From positions 124,001 through 188,000 of the forward strand of contig NZ_CP155071.1 in the NCBI RefSeq assembly GCF_039621855.1: a DNA stretch of 64,000 nt, read 5' to 3'. Numbering within the stretch: the first letter of the stretch is position 1; each line of letters begins with the position of its first letter. Positions 9,108-19,548 of this stretch are shown here, in pieces. Made by a program: the position numbers and the translations under genes. The notes beneath the pieces are model-generated. The model was given only the letters and a program-made list of their open reading frames with translations, made no database searches and was not told the DNA's origin. The stretch is from Erwinia sp. HDF1-3R (GTDB taxonomy: Bacteria > Pseudomonadota > Gammaproteobacteria > Enterobacterales > Enterobacteriaceae).

Positions 9108-9593
9108 TCACTCGATATCGAGCGGGTCTTCGGAGAGGATGATACCGGTGTTGTCGGCATAAAGATGATCGCCCGAGAAGAAGGTGACACCACCGAAATT
9201 GACGCGGATGTCGCTTTCACCGATACCTTCGCCAGCCGCACCTACCGGGATGGCGGCAATAGCCTGAATGCCGATATCCAGCTCTTCAAGGTCATCTACC
9301 TGACGAACTGAACCGTAGACCACGATGCCTTCCCATTCATTCTGTAGGGCCAGGCGCGCCAGCGCGGCGTCTACCAGGGCACGGCGCACCGAGCCGCCAC
9401 CGTCTACCAGCAATACGCGACCCCGGCCATTTTCCTCGAGCAAATCATAGAGTAGCCCGTTGTCTTCGAAACATTTTACCGTGATGATTTGCCCGCCAAA
9501 CGAGGAGCGACCCCCGAAGTTGGAGAAAAGCGGTTCAACGACGTTCACATCTTCATGATAGATGTCGCAGAGTTCAGAAGTATCATATTTCAT
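9108..9593 (-). CDS. rraA: Ribonuclease E activity regulator RraA
   Basis: Binds RNase E and inhibits its endonuclease activity, altering mRNA turnover in the cytosol. The 161 residues from [12 protein letters not shown] to the end LSEDPLDIE match E. coli RraA across the whole length, including the ring-forming core [17 protein letters not shown] and [11 protein letters not shown]. An in-frame extension to 9692 exists but is not part of the family protein, so the ATG at 9593 is chosen even though its Shine-Dalgarno sequence is weak. Downstream of menA on the same strand. Confidence 0.95.
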   Translation of the reverse strand: MKYDTSELCDIYHEDVNVVEPLFSNFGGRSSFGGQIITVKCFEDNGLLYDLLEENGRGRVLLVDGGGSVRRALVDAALARLALQNEWEGIVVYGSVRQVDDLEELDIGIQAIAAIPVGAAGEGIGESDIRVNFGGVTFFSGDHLYADNTGIILSEDPLDIE

Positions 9594-9699
9594 AAGGGTT
9601 TCGTCTGTTTGCCACAGGGAGCGTAAGTATATCGCTTTCTCACCGCCATTGGCAAAATCATCAGTGGATAAAAATTGCGCCAGGTCAGGCACATCGCAG

Positions 9700-10629
9700 T
9701 TAATTCAGTGCCAGGCCCAGCGAGAAAAGCACGTTGATCAACAGGGACATTTTCACCGTTTTTTCAAGCTGAGGCCTCATGGCGAGGGCCGACGTCTGGG
9801 TCATAATTGCCCGCGCCTGCCTGAACAGTAGCGGTGCGGCGAGCAGAAAGAGCCATGCGGCCGCACCGGGCGCGGAAATAATATTGAACAGCGCGAAGCA
9901 CAGCAGGGCACCAGCCAGCAGAACGGCATGATAGCGGCGAGCGTTAATGGCGCCCAGCCGTACCGCAAGGGTAAATTTTCCCTGCTGACGGTCAGTGTCG
10001 ATATCGCGCATATTATTGACGTTAAGCACCGCGACCGCCAGCAGGCCACAGGCCGTAGCGGGCAGAAACAGTACGCTGTGAAAGCTGTGTGCCTGTAGGT
10101 AATAGCTGCCGATAACGCCCAGCCAGCCGAAGAAAATCAGCACGGAAGCATCGCCAAGCCCCAGATAGCCATAGGGTTTTTTACCCACCGTATAGGCAAT
10201 AGCCGCGACGATGGCGAGCGCACCCAGCACGATAAACCCCAGAATATCGCTCACCGACTGGCAGGATGTCACGACCAGCGCGACCCCTGCAATAATGGTC
10301 ATACCCACCGTTATCGCCAGCGCCCTGCGCATCTGCCGTGGGGTTATCACACCTTTTTGCATACCGCGCAGCGGCCCAATGCGCTCTGGCGTGTCGCTGC
10401 CCTTCACGGCATCGCCATAGTCGTTCGCCAGATTAGAGAGTATCTGTAGCAGCGCGGTGGTGAGGAGGGCAAGGCAGGCAATCAACAGATTAAACTGCCC
10501 GTGCCACCATGCCAGGGCTGAACCGGTGATGATCGAGGCGCACGCCAGCGGTAACGTTCGTAAACGCAGGCTCTCCAGCCATGCATGCGCGTGATTGTAG
10601 CCAGGAGCCGGATGAATATTTTCCGTCAT
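9700..10629 (-). CDS. menA: 1,4-dihydroxy-2-naphthoate polyprenyltransferase
   Basis: Membrane UbiA-family prenyltransferase that attaches the polyprenyl chain to 1,4-dihydroxy-2-naphthoate, making demethylmenaquinone. The 309 residues compare with 308 in E. coli. The first Asp-rich motif is [14 protein letters not shown] near residue 70, with the second motif [12 protein letters not shown] near 210; both bind the prenyl diphosphate via Mg. Multiple hydrophobic helices fill the rest. AGAGG lies about 10 bases upstream of the ATG. It sits between hslU and rraA as in E. coli. Confidence 0.96.
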   Translation of the reverse strand: MTENIHPAPGYNHAHAWLESLRLRTLPLACASIITGSALAWWHGQFNLLIACLALLTTALLQILSNLANDYGDAVKGSDTPERIGPLRGMQKGVITPRQMRRALAITVGMTIIAGVALVVTSCQSVSDILGFIVLGALAIVAAIAYTVGKKPYGYLGLGDASVLIFFGWLGVIGSYYLQAHSFHSVLFLPATACGLLAVAVLNVNNMRDIDTDRQQGKFTLAVRLGAINARRYHAVLLAGALLCFALFNIISAPGAAAWLFLLAAPLLFRQARAIMTQTSALAMRPQLEKTVKMSLLINVLFSLGLALN

Positions 10630-10783
10630 AGGAGGAAACCTCTGCTGGGCAGAACGGTACGAGTCGTTAGTGTGTTCAGTTTACCGTCAGCCAGCCGCGC
10701 GGGACTTAATCCTTATCAAGGATATCGCCTGTCTTGCCCTTATTTCTGCGCTTTTCCCTGGTGTATCGGCCAGTACCAGCCAT

Positions 10784-10807
10784 AAAAAAAGGAGGCCGGA
10801 GCCTCCC
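10784..10807 (-). terminator. Terminator of hslVU
   Basis: On the minus strand a GGGAGGC-TCCG-GCCTCC hairpin is followed by seven T residues. It lies 22 bases after the hslU stop and before menA, a textbook intrinsic terminator. Confidence 0.85.
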
Positions 10808-10828
10808 TCTGTTTGCTATCAACCCTTC

Positions 10829-12160
10829 TCAGAGAATAAAGCGGCTGAGATCTTCATCGGCCACCAGCTCATCCAGGTGCTTGCCAACGTAGTCGGCATC
10901 AATGGTAAAGGATTGTCCGTTAAGGTCGCTTGCCTCAAAGGAGATATCCTCCATCAGACGTTCCAGCACGGTATGCAGACGGCGTGCGCCGATGTTTTCG
11001 GCGGTTTCGTTAACCTGCCAGGCCGCGGCAGCAATACGGCTGATCCCGTCATCGGTGAAGTGAATATCCACACCTTCAGTATTCATCAGTGCCTTATATT
11101 GCACCGTCACGGAGGCGCTCGGCTCGGTGAGGATCCGCTCAAAATCGTGGGTGGTCAGCGCCTGTAGCTCAACGCGAATCGGCAGACGGCCCTGTAGTTC
11201 AGGGATCAGATCCGACGGGCTGGCTACCTGGAAAGCACCCGACGCGATAAAGAGGATATGATCGGTTTTCACCATGCCGTGCTTCGTCGAGACGGTACAG
11301 CCTTCGACCAGCGGCAGCAGATCGCGCTGAACCCCTTCGCGTGAGACGTCCGGGCCGGAGCTTTCTCCGCGCTTACAGACCTTGTCGATCTCATCAATAA
11401 ATACGATGCCATGCTGCTCAACGGCGTCAATCGCTTCCTGCTTCAGCTCTTCCGGATTGACCAGCTTCGCGGCTTCTTCTTCCACCAGCAGCTTCATGGC
11501 GTCTTTGATTTTCAGCTTACGCGGCTTCTGCTTCTGACCGCCGATATTCTGGAACATCGACTGTAGCTGGCTGGTCATCTCCTCCATGCCTGGAGGGGCC
11601 ATAATTTCCACGCCCGCCGAAGAGGCCGCCAGATCAATTTCTATTTCTTTGTCGTCAAGCTCGCCTTCGCGCAGTTTTTTACGGAAAGACTGGCGTGCGG
11701 CAGAGGGTTCAGCGGCCGATTCAGACTGCCCCCAGTTATTCTTCGCCGGGGGGATCAGCACGTCGAGGATGCGCTCTTCCGCCATCTCCTCCGCGCGATA
11801 GCGATTTTTCTCAATCGACTGAGATCGCACCATCTTGATCGCAGAATCGGTCAGATCGCGGATAATCGAGTCAACCTCTTTACCCACATAGCCCACTTCG
11901 GTGAATTTGGTCGCTTCGACCTTGATGAAAGGCGCATTAGCCAGCTTAGCAAGACGACGGGCAATTTCCGTTTTCCCGACGCCAGTCGGGCCAATCATCA
12001 GGATATTTTTGGGCGTGACTTCATGACGCAGCTCTTCGTTAAGCTGCATACGGCGCCAGCGATTACGCAGGGCGATGGCAACAGCGCGTTTAGCGTCGTC
12101 CTGGCCAATGATAAATCTGTTCAGTTCGCTGACGATTTCGCGTGGGGTCATTTCAGACAT
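10829..12160 (-). CDS. hslU: HslU ATPase of the HslUV protease
   Basis: AAA+ unfoldase that feeds substrates into the HslV chamber. The 443 residues equal the E. coli length. Walker [10 protein letters not shown] is at residues 57-65; Walker [12 protein letters not shown] is near 250; the sensor/arginine-finger region and the pore loop GYVGKEVD follow the family. The C-terminal tail DLSRFIL is the conserved end that inserts into HslV. It begins 12 bases after hslV in one operon driven by the heat-shock promoter at 12770-12797. Confidence 0.98.
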   Translation of the reverse strand: MSEMTPREIVSELNRFIIGQDDAKRAVAIALRNRWRRMQLNEELRHEVTPKNILMIGPTGVGKTEIARRLAKLANAPFIKVEATKFTEVGYVGKEVDSIIRDLTDSAIKMVRSQSIEKNRYRAEEMAEERILDVLIPPAKNNWGQSESAAEPSAARQSFRKKLREGELDDKEIEIDLAASSAGVEIMAPPGMEEMTSQLQSMFQNIGGQKQKPRKLKIKDAMKLLVEEEAAKLVNPEELKQEAIDAVEQHGIVFIDEIDKVCKRGESSGPDVSREGVQRDLLPLVEGCTVSTKHGMVKTDHILFIASGAFQVASPSDLIPELQGRLPIRVELQALTTHDFERILTEPSASVTVQYKALMNTEGVDIHFTDDGISRIAAAAWQVNETAENIGARRLHTVLERLMEDISFEASDLNGQSFTIDADYVGKHLDELVADEDLSRFIL

Positions 12161-12172
12161 AGTTGGGGGTCC

Positions 12173-12703
12173 TTACGCTTTAGACGCTAATTCTTCGATG
12201 GTGTGATTGTGGTTGGTATAGATGCAGATATCCCCTGCAATACCCAGCGCTTTTTCAACGATATCGCGCGCACCGATGTCGGTGTTTTCCAACAGGGCGC
12301 GAGCCGCCGCCTGCGCATAAGGACCGCCGGAACCAATCGCAATCAAATCGTTTTCGGGCTGAATGACGTCGCCGTTACCCGTAATAATCAGCGAGGCATT
12401 CTCGTCAGCCACGGCCAGAAGCGCTTCCAGCTTGCGCAGCATTCTGTCGGTACGCCAGTCTTTGGCCAGTTCCACGGCCGCCTTCACCAGATGACCCTGA
12501 TGCAGTTCAAGTTTGCGTTCAAAGAGTTCAAACAGGGTAAAGGCGTCTGCGGTACCGCCAGCAAAACCGGCAATGACTTTATCATTATAAAGACGGCGCA
12601 CTTTTTTGACGTTGCCTTTCATAACGGTGTTGCCGAGAGTAGCCTGGCCATCACCGCCAATCACTACCTGGCCGTTGCGTCGTACACTTACAATTGTTGT
12701 CAC
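12173..12703 (-). CDS. hslV: HslV peptidase
   Basis: Proteasome-like threonine peptidase forming the proteolytic core of HslUV. The 176 residues equal E. coli HslV. The protein begins with a GTG start, then TTIVSVRR: Thr2 becomes the N-terminal nucleophile after Met removal. [20 protein letters not shown] and [14 protein letters not shown] follow the family. E. coli hslV also starts with GTG. First gene of hslVU, with a sigma-32 promoter and leader hairpin upstream. Confidence 0.98.
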   Translation of the reverse strand: MTTIVSVRRNGQVVIGGDGQATLGNTVMKGNVKKVRRLYNDKVIAGFAGGTADAFTLFELFERKLELHQGHLVKAAVELAKDWRTDRMLRKLEALLAVADENASLIITGNGDVIQPENDLIAIGSGGPYAQAAARALLENTDIGARDIVEKALGIAGDICIYTNHNHTIEELASKA

Positions 12704-12733
12704 GGGCAGACCCCTTGTTGCAGTAAAAGATCA

Positions 12734-12754
12734 CCCCGCAGCTCAACTGCGGGG
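12734..12754 (-). promoter_or_regulatory. Stem-loop in the hslVU 5' leader
   Basis: Perfect 8-bp inverted repeat CCCCGCAG / CTGCGGGG with a 5-base loop, downstream of the heat-shock promoter and upstream of hslV. A very similar CCCC...GGGG stem-loop in the E. coli hslVU leader has been reported to stabilise the mRNA. On the minus strand it is followed by TGATCTTTTAC, so partial ftsN termination is also possible. Confidence 0.6.
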
Positions 12755-12769
12755 CATTGATGCAATCAG

Positions 12770-12797
12770 ATATGGGGTGGCTTTAAGCGCTTTCAAC
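12770..12797 (-). promoter_or_regulatory. Sigma-32 (heat-shock) promoter of hslVU
   Basis: On the minus strand GTTGAAA (-35, 12791-12797) and CCCCATAT (-10, 12770-12777) are separated by 13 bases. This nearly matches the RpoH consensus CTTGAAA / CCCCATNT. The -35 overlaps the ftsN stop codon, so the heat-shock promoter is embedded at the end of the upstream gene. Confidence 0.85.
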
Positions 12798-13827
12798 CCC
12801 CCAGAGCGAGAGGGATACAATTTGTATGGCCTGAACTGCGGAGGCTTTTCAGCGTACTGTCAGCACCTGAACGGCTGTTATAAGGGCCAATAACCACGCG
12901 ATTCCAACCGCCGCCGGTGGTAATGCGACTCTCGAAACCTTCAAAAGCGAGCTGCGCGCGGATAGACTCGGCCTGATCGCTGCCTTTAAACGATCCGCAC
13001 TGTACCATCCAGCGCTGAGTTTTCGCTTTCTCAACCTCTTTCGGCTTAGTTTCTGCCTTTGGCTGCTGCGCCGTCTGAACCGGGGCCTGATGGGTCGGCT
13101 CGTGGCTTACTGGCGCGGCGGGCTGGGTATGATGCGGGGCAGACTGCGGTAACATATGCGTCTGCTGCTGCTGAACCTGCTGCTGAGTGTGAGGCTGCTG
13201 CTGATTTTGCTGCTGCTGGGCGCGGATCTGTTGCTGCTGTTGGATCTGCGACTGCTGCGTTCTTATCTGCTGCTGTGCGCGAGCCTGCTGCTGCTGAATT
13301 TGCTGCTCCTGCTGCATTCGCGACTGCTGCTGCAACTGCGTCTGCTGCCGCTGTAGCGTTTGCTGGCGCTGTGCAGGCGTCTGTTCATTCCATGGTACTT
13401 CATTCAGCTGCGTGGGCTGCTGGCGCATATCGGCCTGCATCTGCTCCAGTAGCTGACGCTGCTCATCGGTTAGCTGAGTCTGAGAGTGGACTTCGCCTCC
13501 TGCGGTAGGCTCGGTAGGCGTGGGAACGCTCATCTGGCGATTCTCCAGCTCCTTGATATAGCGCCAGCGCTCCTCGGGCTTGGGCGGCAGGCCATTACCC
13601 ACGGCTTTACGGTCGGGAATAATGGGCGTTTCATCTTTTTTATGATGGGCGATAAACCAGAGCCCGCCAGCAAAAGTCACCAGTACCGCGACGGCAAGTC
13701 CGACCATTATCTTCGATACGCCTGAACCACCACTACGCTTTTTACTACTACGGCTGTTACGGCTGTTGGTCTTCTTGCGACGCGTCCCTGTCGAACGCCC
13801 GCGGCCTACATAATCTTTTTGTGCCAC
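12793..13827 (-). CDS. ftsN: Cell division protein FtsN
   Basis: Late divisome protein that triggers septal peptidoglycan synthesis. A short basic cytoplasmic tail is followed by one membrane helix (GLAVAVLVTFAGGLWFI), then a periplasmic linker and a C-terminal SPOR domain beginning near RWMVQCGSF that binds denuded glycan. A GTG start at 13827 is chosen because V-AQKDYV aligns with E. coli M-AQRDYV and GGA lies 7 bases upstream; the upstream TTG at 13848 is less likely. The 344 residues exceed E. coli FtsN (319) because of a Gln-rich linker built from CAG-type codon runs. Confidence 0.95.
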   Translation of the reverse strand: MAQKDYVGRGRSTGTRRKKTNSRNSRSSKKRSGGSGVSKIMVGLAVAVLVTFAGGLWFIAHHKKDETPIIPDRKAVGNGLPPKPEERWRYIKELENRQMSVPTPTEPTAGGEVHSQTQLTDEQRQLLEQMQADMRQQPTQLNEVPWNEQTPAQRQQTLQRQQTQLQQQSRMQQEQQIQQQQARAQQQIRTQQSQIQQQQQIRAQQQQNQQQPHTQQQVQQQQTHMLPQSAPHHTQPAAPVSHEPTHQAPVQTAQQPKAETKPKEVEKAKTQRWMVQCGSFKGSDQAESIRAQLAFEGFESRITTGGGWNRVVIGPYNSRSGADSTLKSLRSSGHTNCIPLALGG

Positions 13828-13994
13828 TATCGTTCCACTAATTTTCAATAAAAGGTGTGGTCGGGCGAAGTCGTTGCAGGTGCGCCCGGCTATCAGCCCG
13901 TCATGTTACTTAAGGGCCGCAAGTTTGACCAGCGTCGATACTGTTTTGAGCCCGCCGATCGCTGATTAAAGGCGGATAATGTGTTTTTTCCAGA

Positions 13995-15032
13995 TTATTC
14001 TTTCTCCCTTAACGAGGGAGCGGTACTACCCCGTATTTTTAACTCAAAATCCAGCAGCCTGGAGCCGCTGTTAACGGGCTTACCCTTTAGCTGGGCAAGA
14101 AGCAGATTCATGGCTTCACGGCCAATGTTAAAGCGCGGCTGTGCGACCGTTGTGAGCTGTGGGTCGCTGTAGCGGGACAGTTCGATATCATCAAAACCAA
14201 TTAGCGAGATCTCCTGAGGCACGCGCAGCCCCATGATTTTTGCCTCGGACATGGCACCCAGCGCCATAATGTCGCTGTGGCAAAATATCGCGTCAGGGCG
14301 CCTGGGCAGTGCCATCAAATATTTCATTGCCCGGCTGCCTGCATCGAAGGTGAAATCACCCGGAACAATATAGTGGGGATCAACAGCAATGTCGTTACGC
14401 TTTAGCGCCTGAATATAGCCCTGTAACCGATACTGGCACAGCGGCATATCCTGAGGCCCGGTGATACAGGCAATGCGGCTGTGCCCCAGCTTCAGCAGAT
14501 GGCTGACCGCTTCAAAGGCGGCCGTCAGGTTATCAATGTGTACGGTAGGCAGTTCCCGCGCGGGCGCAAACTCGTTGGCCATCACCATCGGCGGCAGGTT
14601 AGGCTGTTCCTCCACGCTGATATCAAAGGGAAGCTGGGAACCCAGCAGCACCATCCCGTCAATCTGACGGGTTAGCATCAGGTTAAGAAAGGATTTCTCC
14701 TGTTGGCTTTGATGCGCACAGTCGCCGATCAGCACCAGATAGCCCTGGGCGGCTGCCACCACTTCCACGCCGCGAATGATTTCGCTGAAAAAGGGGTCAC
14801 AGATATCCGGCACGATAACCAGAATGGTGTGGGATTCACTGCGCTTACTGCTGCGGGCCATAGTATGAGGGGAGTAGCCCGTGGCGACCACCGCCTCTTC
14901 AACCTTCAGGCGCGTGGCGGCAGAGACTTTTTCAGGGTTCATCAGGGCGCGCGAAACCGTCGCCGTGGATACGCCAGCTTTTTCAGCGACATCCTTCATC
15001 GTCGCCCCCGCTGCCTCTTTCGTGTGTTCCAA
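13995..15032 (-). CDS. cytR: LacI-family repressor CytR
   Basis: Cytidine-responsive repressor of nucleoside uptake and catabolism genes, working together with CRP. The 345 residues compare with 341 in E. coli. The N-terminal helix-turn-helix reads TMKDVAEKAGVSTATVSRAL, followed by the hinge and a periplasmic-binding-protein core (ILVIVPDICDPFFSEIIRG, HIDNLTAAFEAV, IFCHSDIMALGAM). The start is a TTG codon, supported by GGAG 7 bases upstream and by alignment of the 11-residue tail before MKDVA. Confidence 0.94.
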   Translation of the reverse strand: MEHTKEAAGATMKDVAEKAGVSTATVSRALMNPEKVSAATRLKVEEAVVATGYSPHTMARSSKRSESHTILVIVPDICDPFFSEIIRGVEVVAAAQGYLVLIGDCAHQSQQEKSFLNLMLTRQIDGMVLLGSQLPFDISVEEQPNLPPMVMANEFAPARELPTVHIDNLTAAFEAVSHLLKLGHSRIACITGPQDMPLCQYRLQGYIQALKRNDIAVDPHYIVPGDFTFDAGSRAMKYLMALPRRPDAIFCHSDIMALGAMSEAKIMGLRVPQEISLIGFDDIELSRYSDPQLTTVAQPRFNIGREAMNLLLAQLKGKPVNSGSRLLDFELKIRGSTAPSLREKE

Positions 15033-15224
15033 CGCTATTCTCCTTGCCCGAGTCGGCCTGTCGCGGGTCGCACCGACCTGTAAGGTATATTAATGAGTCC
15101 CTCTGACCCTTGCCACATTTCTAACAGATGTTAGCGGGCGTCGTTACTTAATTTGCATAAAAAATGTGACTTGTATGGCTTTTTTCGAGCCTGCTCGCAA
15201 AGCAGACGAAAAGCAGCCTGTATT

Positions 15225-17441
<2,217 letters not shown>

Positions 17442-17490
17442 TTATCAGCGGGATAGTGTACACTGTGTGTTCCGAAATGTGCGGATCCGA

Positions 17491-17519
17491 TTGCAGCGGG
17501 TGGTTAATTTCTGTATAGT
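17491..17519 (+). promoter_or_regulatory. Sigma-70 promoter of rpmE
   Basis: TTGCAG (-35) and TATAGT (-10) with a 17-base spacer, about 118 bases upstream of the rpmE ATG. The leader between them is GC-rich and contains several short inverted repeats (for example GCCGT-GAT-ACGGC), which would suit L31 leader autoregulation, though that is inference. Confidence 0.6.
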
Positions 17520-17636
17520 CCGCCGCCGTGATACGGCATTTTGGTATCATAACACCTGAATTTTTAATCTTCGTGTGGTGCCGGTGCAGGGTAATCCTGG
17601 CACGGGAGAGCGACACGGCCTTAACTGAGGTTTCCC

Positions 17637-17849
17637 ATGAAAAAAGGTATTCACCCAAATTACGCTGAAGTTACTGCTAAATGCTCTTGCGGTAACGAAA
17701 TCAAAACCCGCTCAACCGTGGGTCACGACCTGAACCTGGACGTGTGTGGTAAATGCCACCCGTTCTACACCGGTAAGCAGCGTGACGTTGCCAGCGGTGG
17801 TCGTGTTGACCGCTTCAACAAGCGTTTCAGCATCCCTGGTAGCAAATAA
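17637..17849 (+). CDS. rpmE: 50S ribosomal protein L31 (zinc form)
   Basis: Small ribosomal protein at the central protuberance, bridging the subunits. The 70 residues match E. coli RpmE. The zinc-binding cysteines are Cys16, Cys18, Cys37 and Cys40, so this is the zinc-containing type that is replaced by YkgM under zinc shortage in some relatives. The C-terminus has a basic tail, [15 protein letters not shown] lies upstream of the ATG, and two intrinsic terminators follow. Confidence 0.98.
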   Translation: MKKGIHPNYAEVTAKCSCGNEIKTRSTVGHDLNLDVCGKCHPFYTGKQRDVASGGRVDRFNKRFSIPGSK

Positions 17850-17886
17850 GCTATCTGAACGAAACGGTTTCCGTTTCGGATGCGAC

Positions 17887-17913
17887 AAAAAGCCTGGCAA
17901 CGCCAGGCTTTTT
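17887..17913. terminator. Bidirectional terminator after rpmE
   Basis: Perfect 12-bp inverted repeat AAAAAGCCTGGC / GCCAGGCTTTTT, loop AAC. It carries T-runs in both orientations, so it can end rpmE and also catch transcripts coming leftward from tpsA. Confidence 0.85.
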
Positions 17914-17925
17914 AAACGCTCATTA

Positions 17926-17964
17926 ACACCCTGTCAGGCGGTTTGCTGACAGGGTGTTTTTTTT
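17926..17964 (+). terminator. Second terminator after rpmE
   Basis: Perfect 11-bp stem ACACCCTGTCA / TGACAGGGTGT followed by eight T residues on the plus strand only. Together with the hairpin at 17887 it makes a tandem terminator that isolates rpmE from the converging tpsA gene. Confidence 0.8.
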
Positions 17965-17973
17965 GGTTAAGAC

Positions 17974-19461
17974 TTACTTTCTGGCAGTGGTCGCCGGGGC
18001 ATTAAACGAGATGTTTGCTGAAGGAATGTTGCCACCAATTTGATTAATACTGGTGAGCTTCGGTGCCCTGATGATCAGATTAGTTGCAGCAAGCGTACCT
18101 TTTCCGGTGAACGGGATCAGGGAACACTTGTTATTCACCAGCGATCCACTGGTGCTCAACGCCAGCGTGTCAGCCTTAAGGGTTCCATAATTAGCAATAC
18201 TGTTCTGCCCGATAATGCCCATTTTTGCGGAAGCCTGCATTGTGCCTGTATTTTCAAAAGCGTTTGAAATAACATTTATTTGCGTCCCCTTAATAGCGGT
18301 CGCATTATTAACTTTATCACTCGCAATATACACAAGGTTACCCGCATCAAGCGTTCCCTTTTTCAGCTTCACATTCTTTGTAGACGAGAGCTGAATATTT
18401 TTCCCGCTTTTTAGTGTACCGCTGTTAGTAATATTGCCAGATGAGGTGAAGAGGTTAGATATGAGCCCGCTCAGTGAGTTGTCACTCGATGAAGAACCTG
18501 CTTTCATATCAATGGTCCCAGACTGCGAACTTATGGAACCCTGATTAGTAATATCGGTCCTTGAGGCTACTGCTATATCCCCATGACTAATTATCTTACC
18601 TTGTGCATCATTAGTGAAATCGCCTGAGCTGTTGAATATAGCGACGGAAGCCGATTCTATTGTGCCAGCGTTGGTAATTTTACCATTGCTGTTGATTTGG
18701 AGTGCCTGTGCATTCAACGTTCCCTTATTGTTAACGCCTGCGCCCGTATTGGTAGAGGCCAGGAAGATCGTTCCTGCGGTAATCCCGCCCAGCGCACTTA
18801 CATCTATGCCTGTTGAGGCCGCTTTAGTCATGACTTCCAGATTTCCGTTGGCGGAACTATAGATGTAATTCCCTGCCATAGCGAGGACGGAGTTGGATTT
18901 TATTTTACCATTAATTTTCAACGAGTCAGCGAGTAATGTCGTATAATCTGCAGTCATGGATTTGTTAATGGTGATATTACCTTTGGTGACTTTAAAACTG
19001 GATAATGCACCCTCCCTGTCCATCACCGGGATGCCTGTAGTAAGCGTGGTGCGGTTAGTGTTGATAAAGCTACAGCCTGAGCAGATAATACCGTTAGGGT
19101 TGGAAATAATCACATCTGCTTTAAGACCACCCACTTCAATAAATCCGTTCAGGGCACTCGATTTCTTTGAAATGACTTCGTTCAGTATCACTTTGGCTGA
19201 TGAGGTAAGGTTACCATTTTTAGCAATGTTACCCTTTTCCCGAACCAGATCGACCATACTATTATTCAGAATCATGCCTTTATTGCTCACATTGAAATCT
19301 TTCCACATATTGTGAGAAAGCCCATTGCTGTCAGCATTGTTGATGTCCACAACGGTAGCCCCGCTGGTGTGTACGTAACTGGCCGGGTCTGCGCATACTG
19401 ATTGTGCGAAGAGAGCGAGAGAGGTGGCCAGAAAAATCGTTTTAAATTTATAGTTTTTCAT
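17974..19461 (-). CDS. Short TpsA-type hemagglutinin/exoprotein
   Basis: Secreted beta-helical exoprotein of a two-partner secretion system. The 24-residue signal peptide ends SVCA-DP. The TPS (FHA N-terminal) domain follows, with the diagnostic NPNG at 121-124 and the Cys pair CSGC at 127-130, then TLTTG. After it come irregular beta-helix repeats rich in N, G, S and T (for example NNKGTLNAQALQINSNGKITNAGTI). At 495 residues it is far shorter than usual TpsA proteins, which commonly exceed 1000, and I see no C-terminal toxin or adhesin domain. It has a defined stop and no sign of a frameshifted continuation. AT-rich compared with its neighbours, suggesting acquisition. No immunity-like gene follows. 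Confidence 0.85.
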   Translation of the reverse strand: MKNYKFKTIFLATSLALFAQSVCADPASYVHTSGATVVDINNADSNGLSHNMWKDFNVSNKGMILNNSMVDLVREKGNIAKNGNLTSSAKVILNEVISKKSSALNGFIEVGGLKADVIISNPNGIICSGCSFINTNRTTLTTGIPVMDREGALSSFKVTKGNITINKSMTADYTTLLADSLKINGKIKSNSVLAMAGNYIYSSANGNLEVMTKAASTGIDVSALGGITAGTIFLASTNTGAGVNNKGTLNAQALQINSNGKITNAGTIESASVAIFNSSGDFTNDAQGKIISHGDIAVASRTDITNQGSISSQSGTIDMKAGSSSSDNSLSGLISNLFTSSGNITNSGTLKSGKNIQLSSTKNVKLKKGTLDAGNLVYIASDKVNNATAIKGTQINVISNAFENTGTMQASAKMGIIGQNSIANYGTLKADTLALSTSGSLVNNKCSLIPFTGKGTLAATNLIIRAPKLTSINQIGGNIPSANISFNAPATTARK

Positions 19462-19548
19462 TTTATTAGTCCGTTAATTAAGAGTGCTGATATATTAATA
19501 AGTCGCGCTATAGTTTTCGTATTTTACTGTTGTTAATATGGGCGTGAT

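Noticed and set aside
9594-9692. N-terminal extension of RraA
   Set aside because: The added residues are not part of the family protein; the internal ATG gives the exact 161-residue length.
13156-13356. Leucine-rich open frame opposite ftsN
   Set aside because: It is the antisense shadow of the CAG-rich linker (CTG codons read as Leu) with no start signal.
17974-19461. Contact-dependent inhibition (CdiA/CdiI) system
   Set aside because: The exoprotein is only 495 residues with no toxin domain, and no small immunity gene follows; it is a plain TPS pair.
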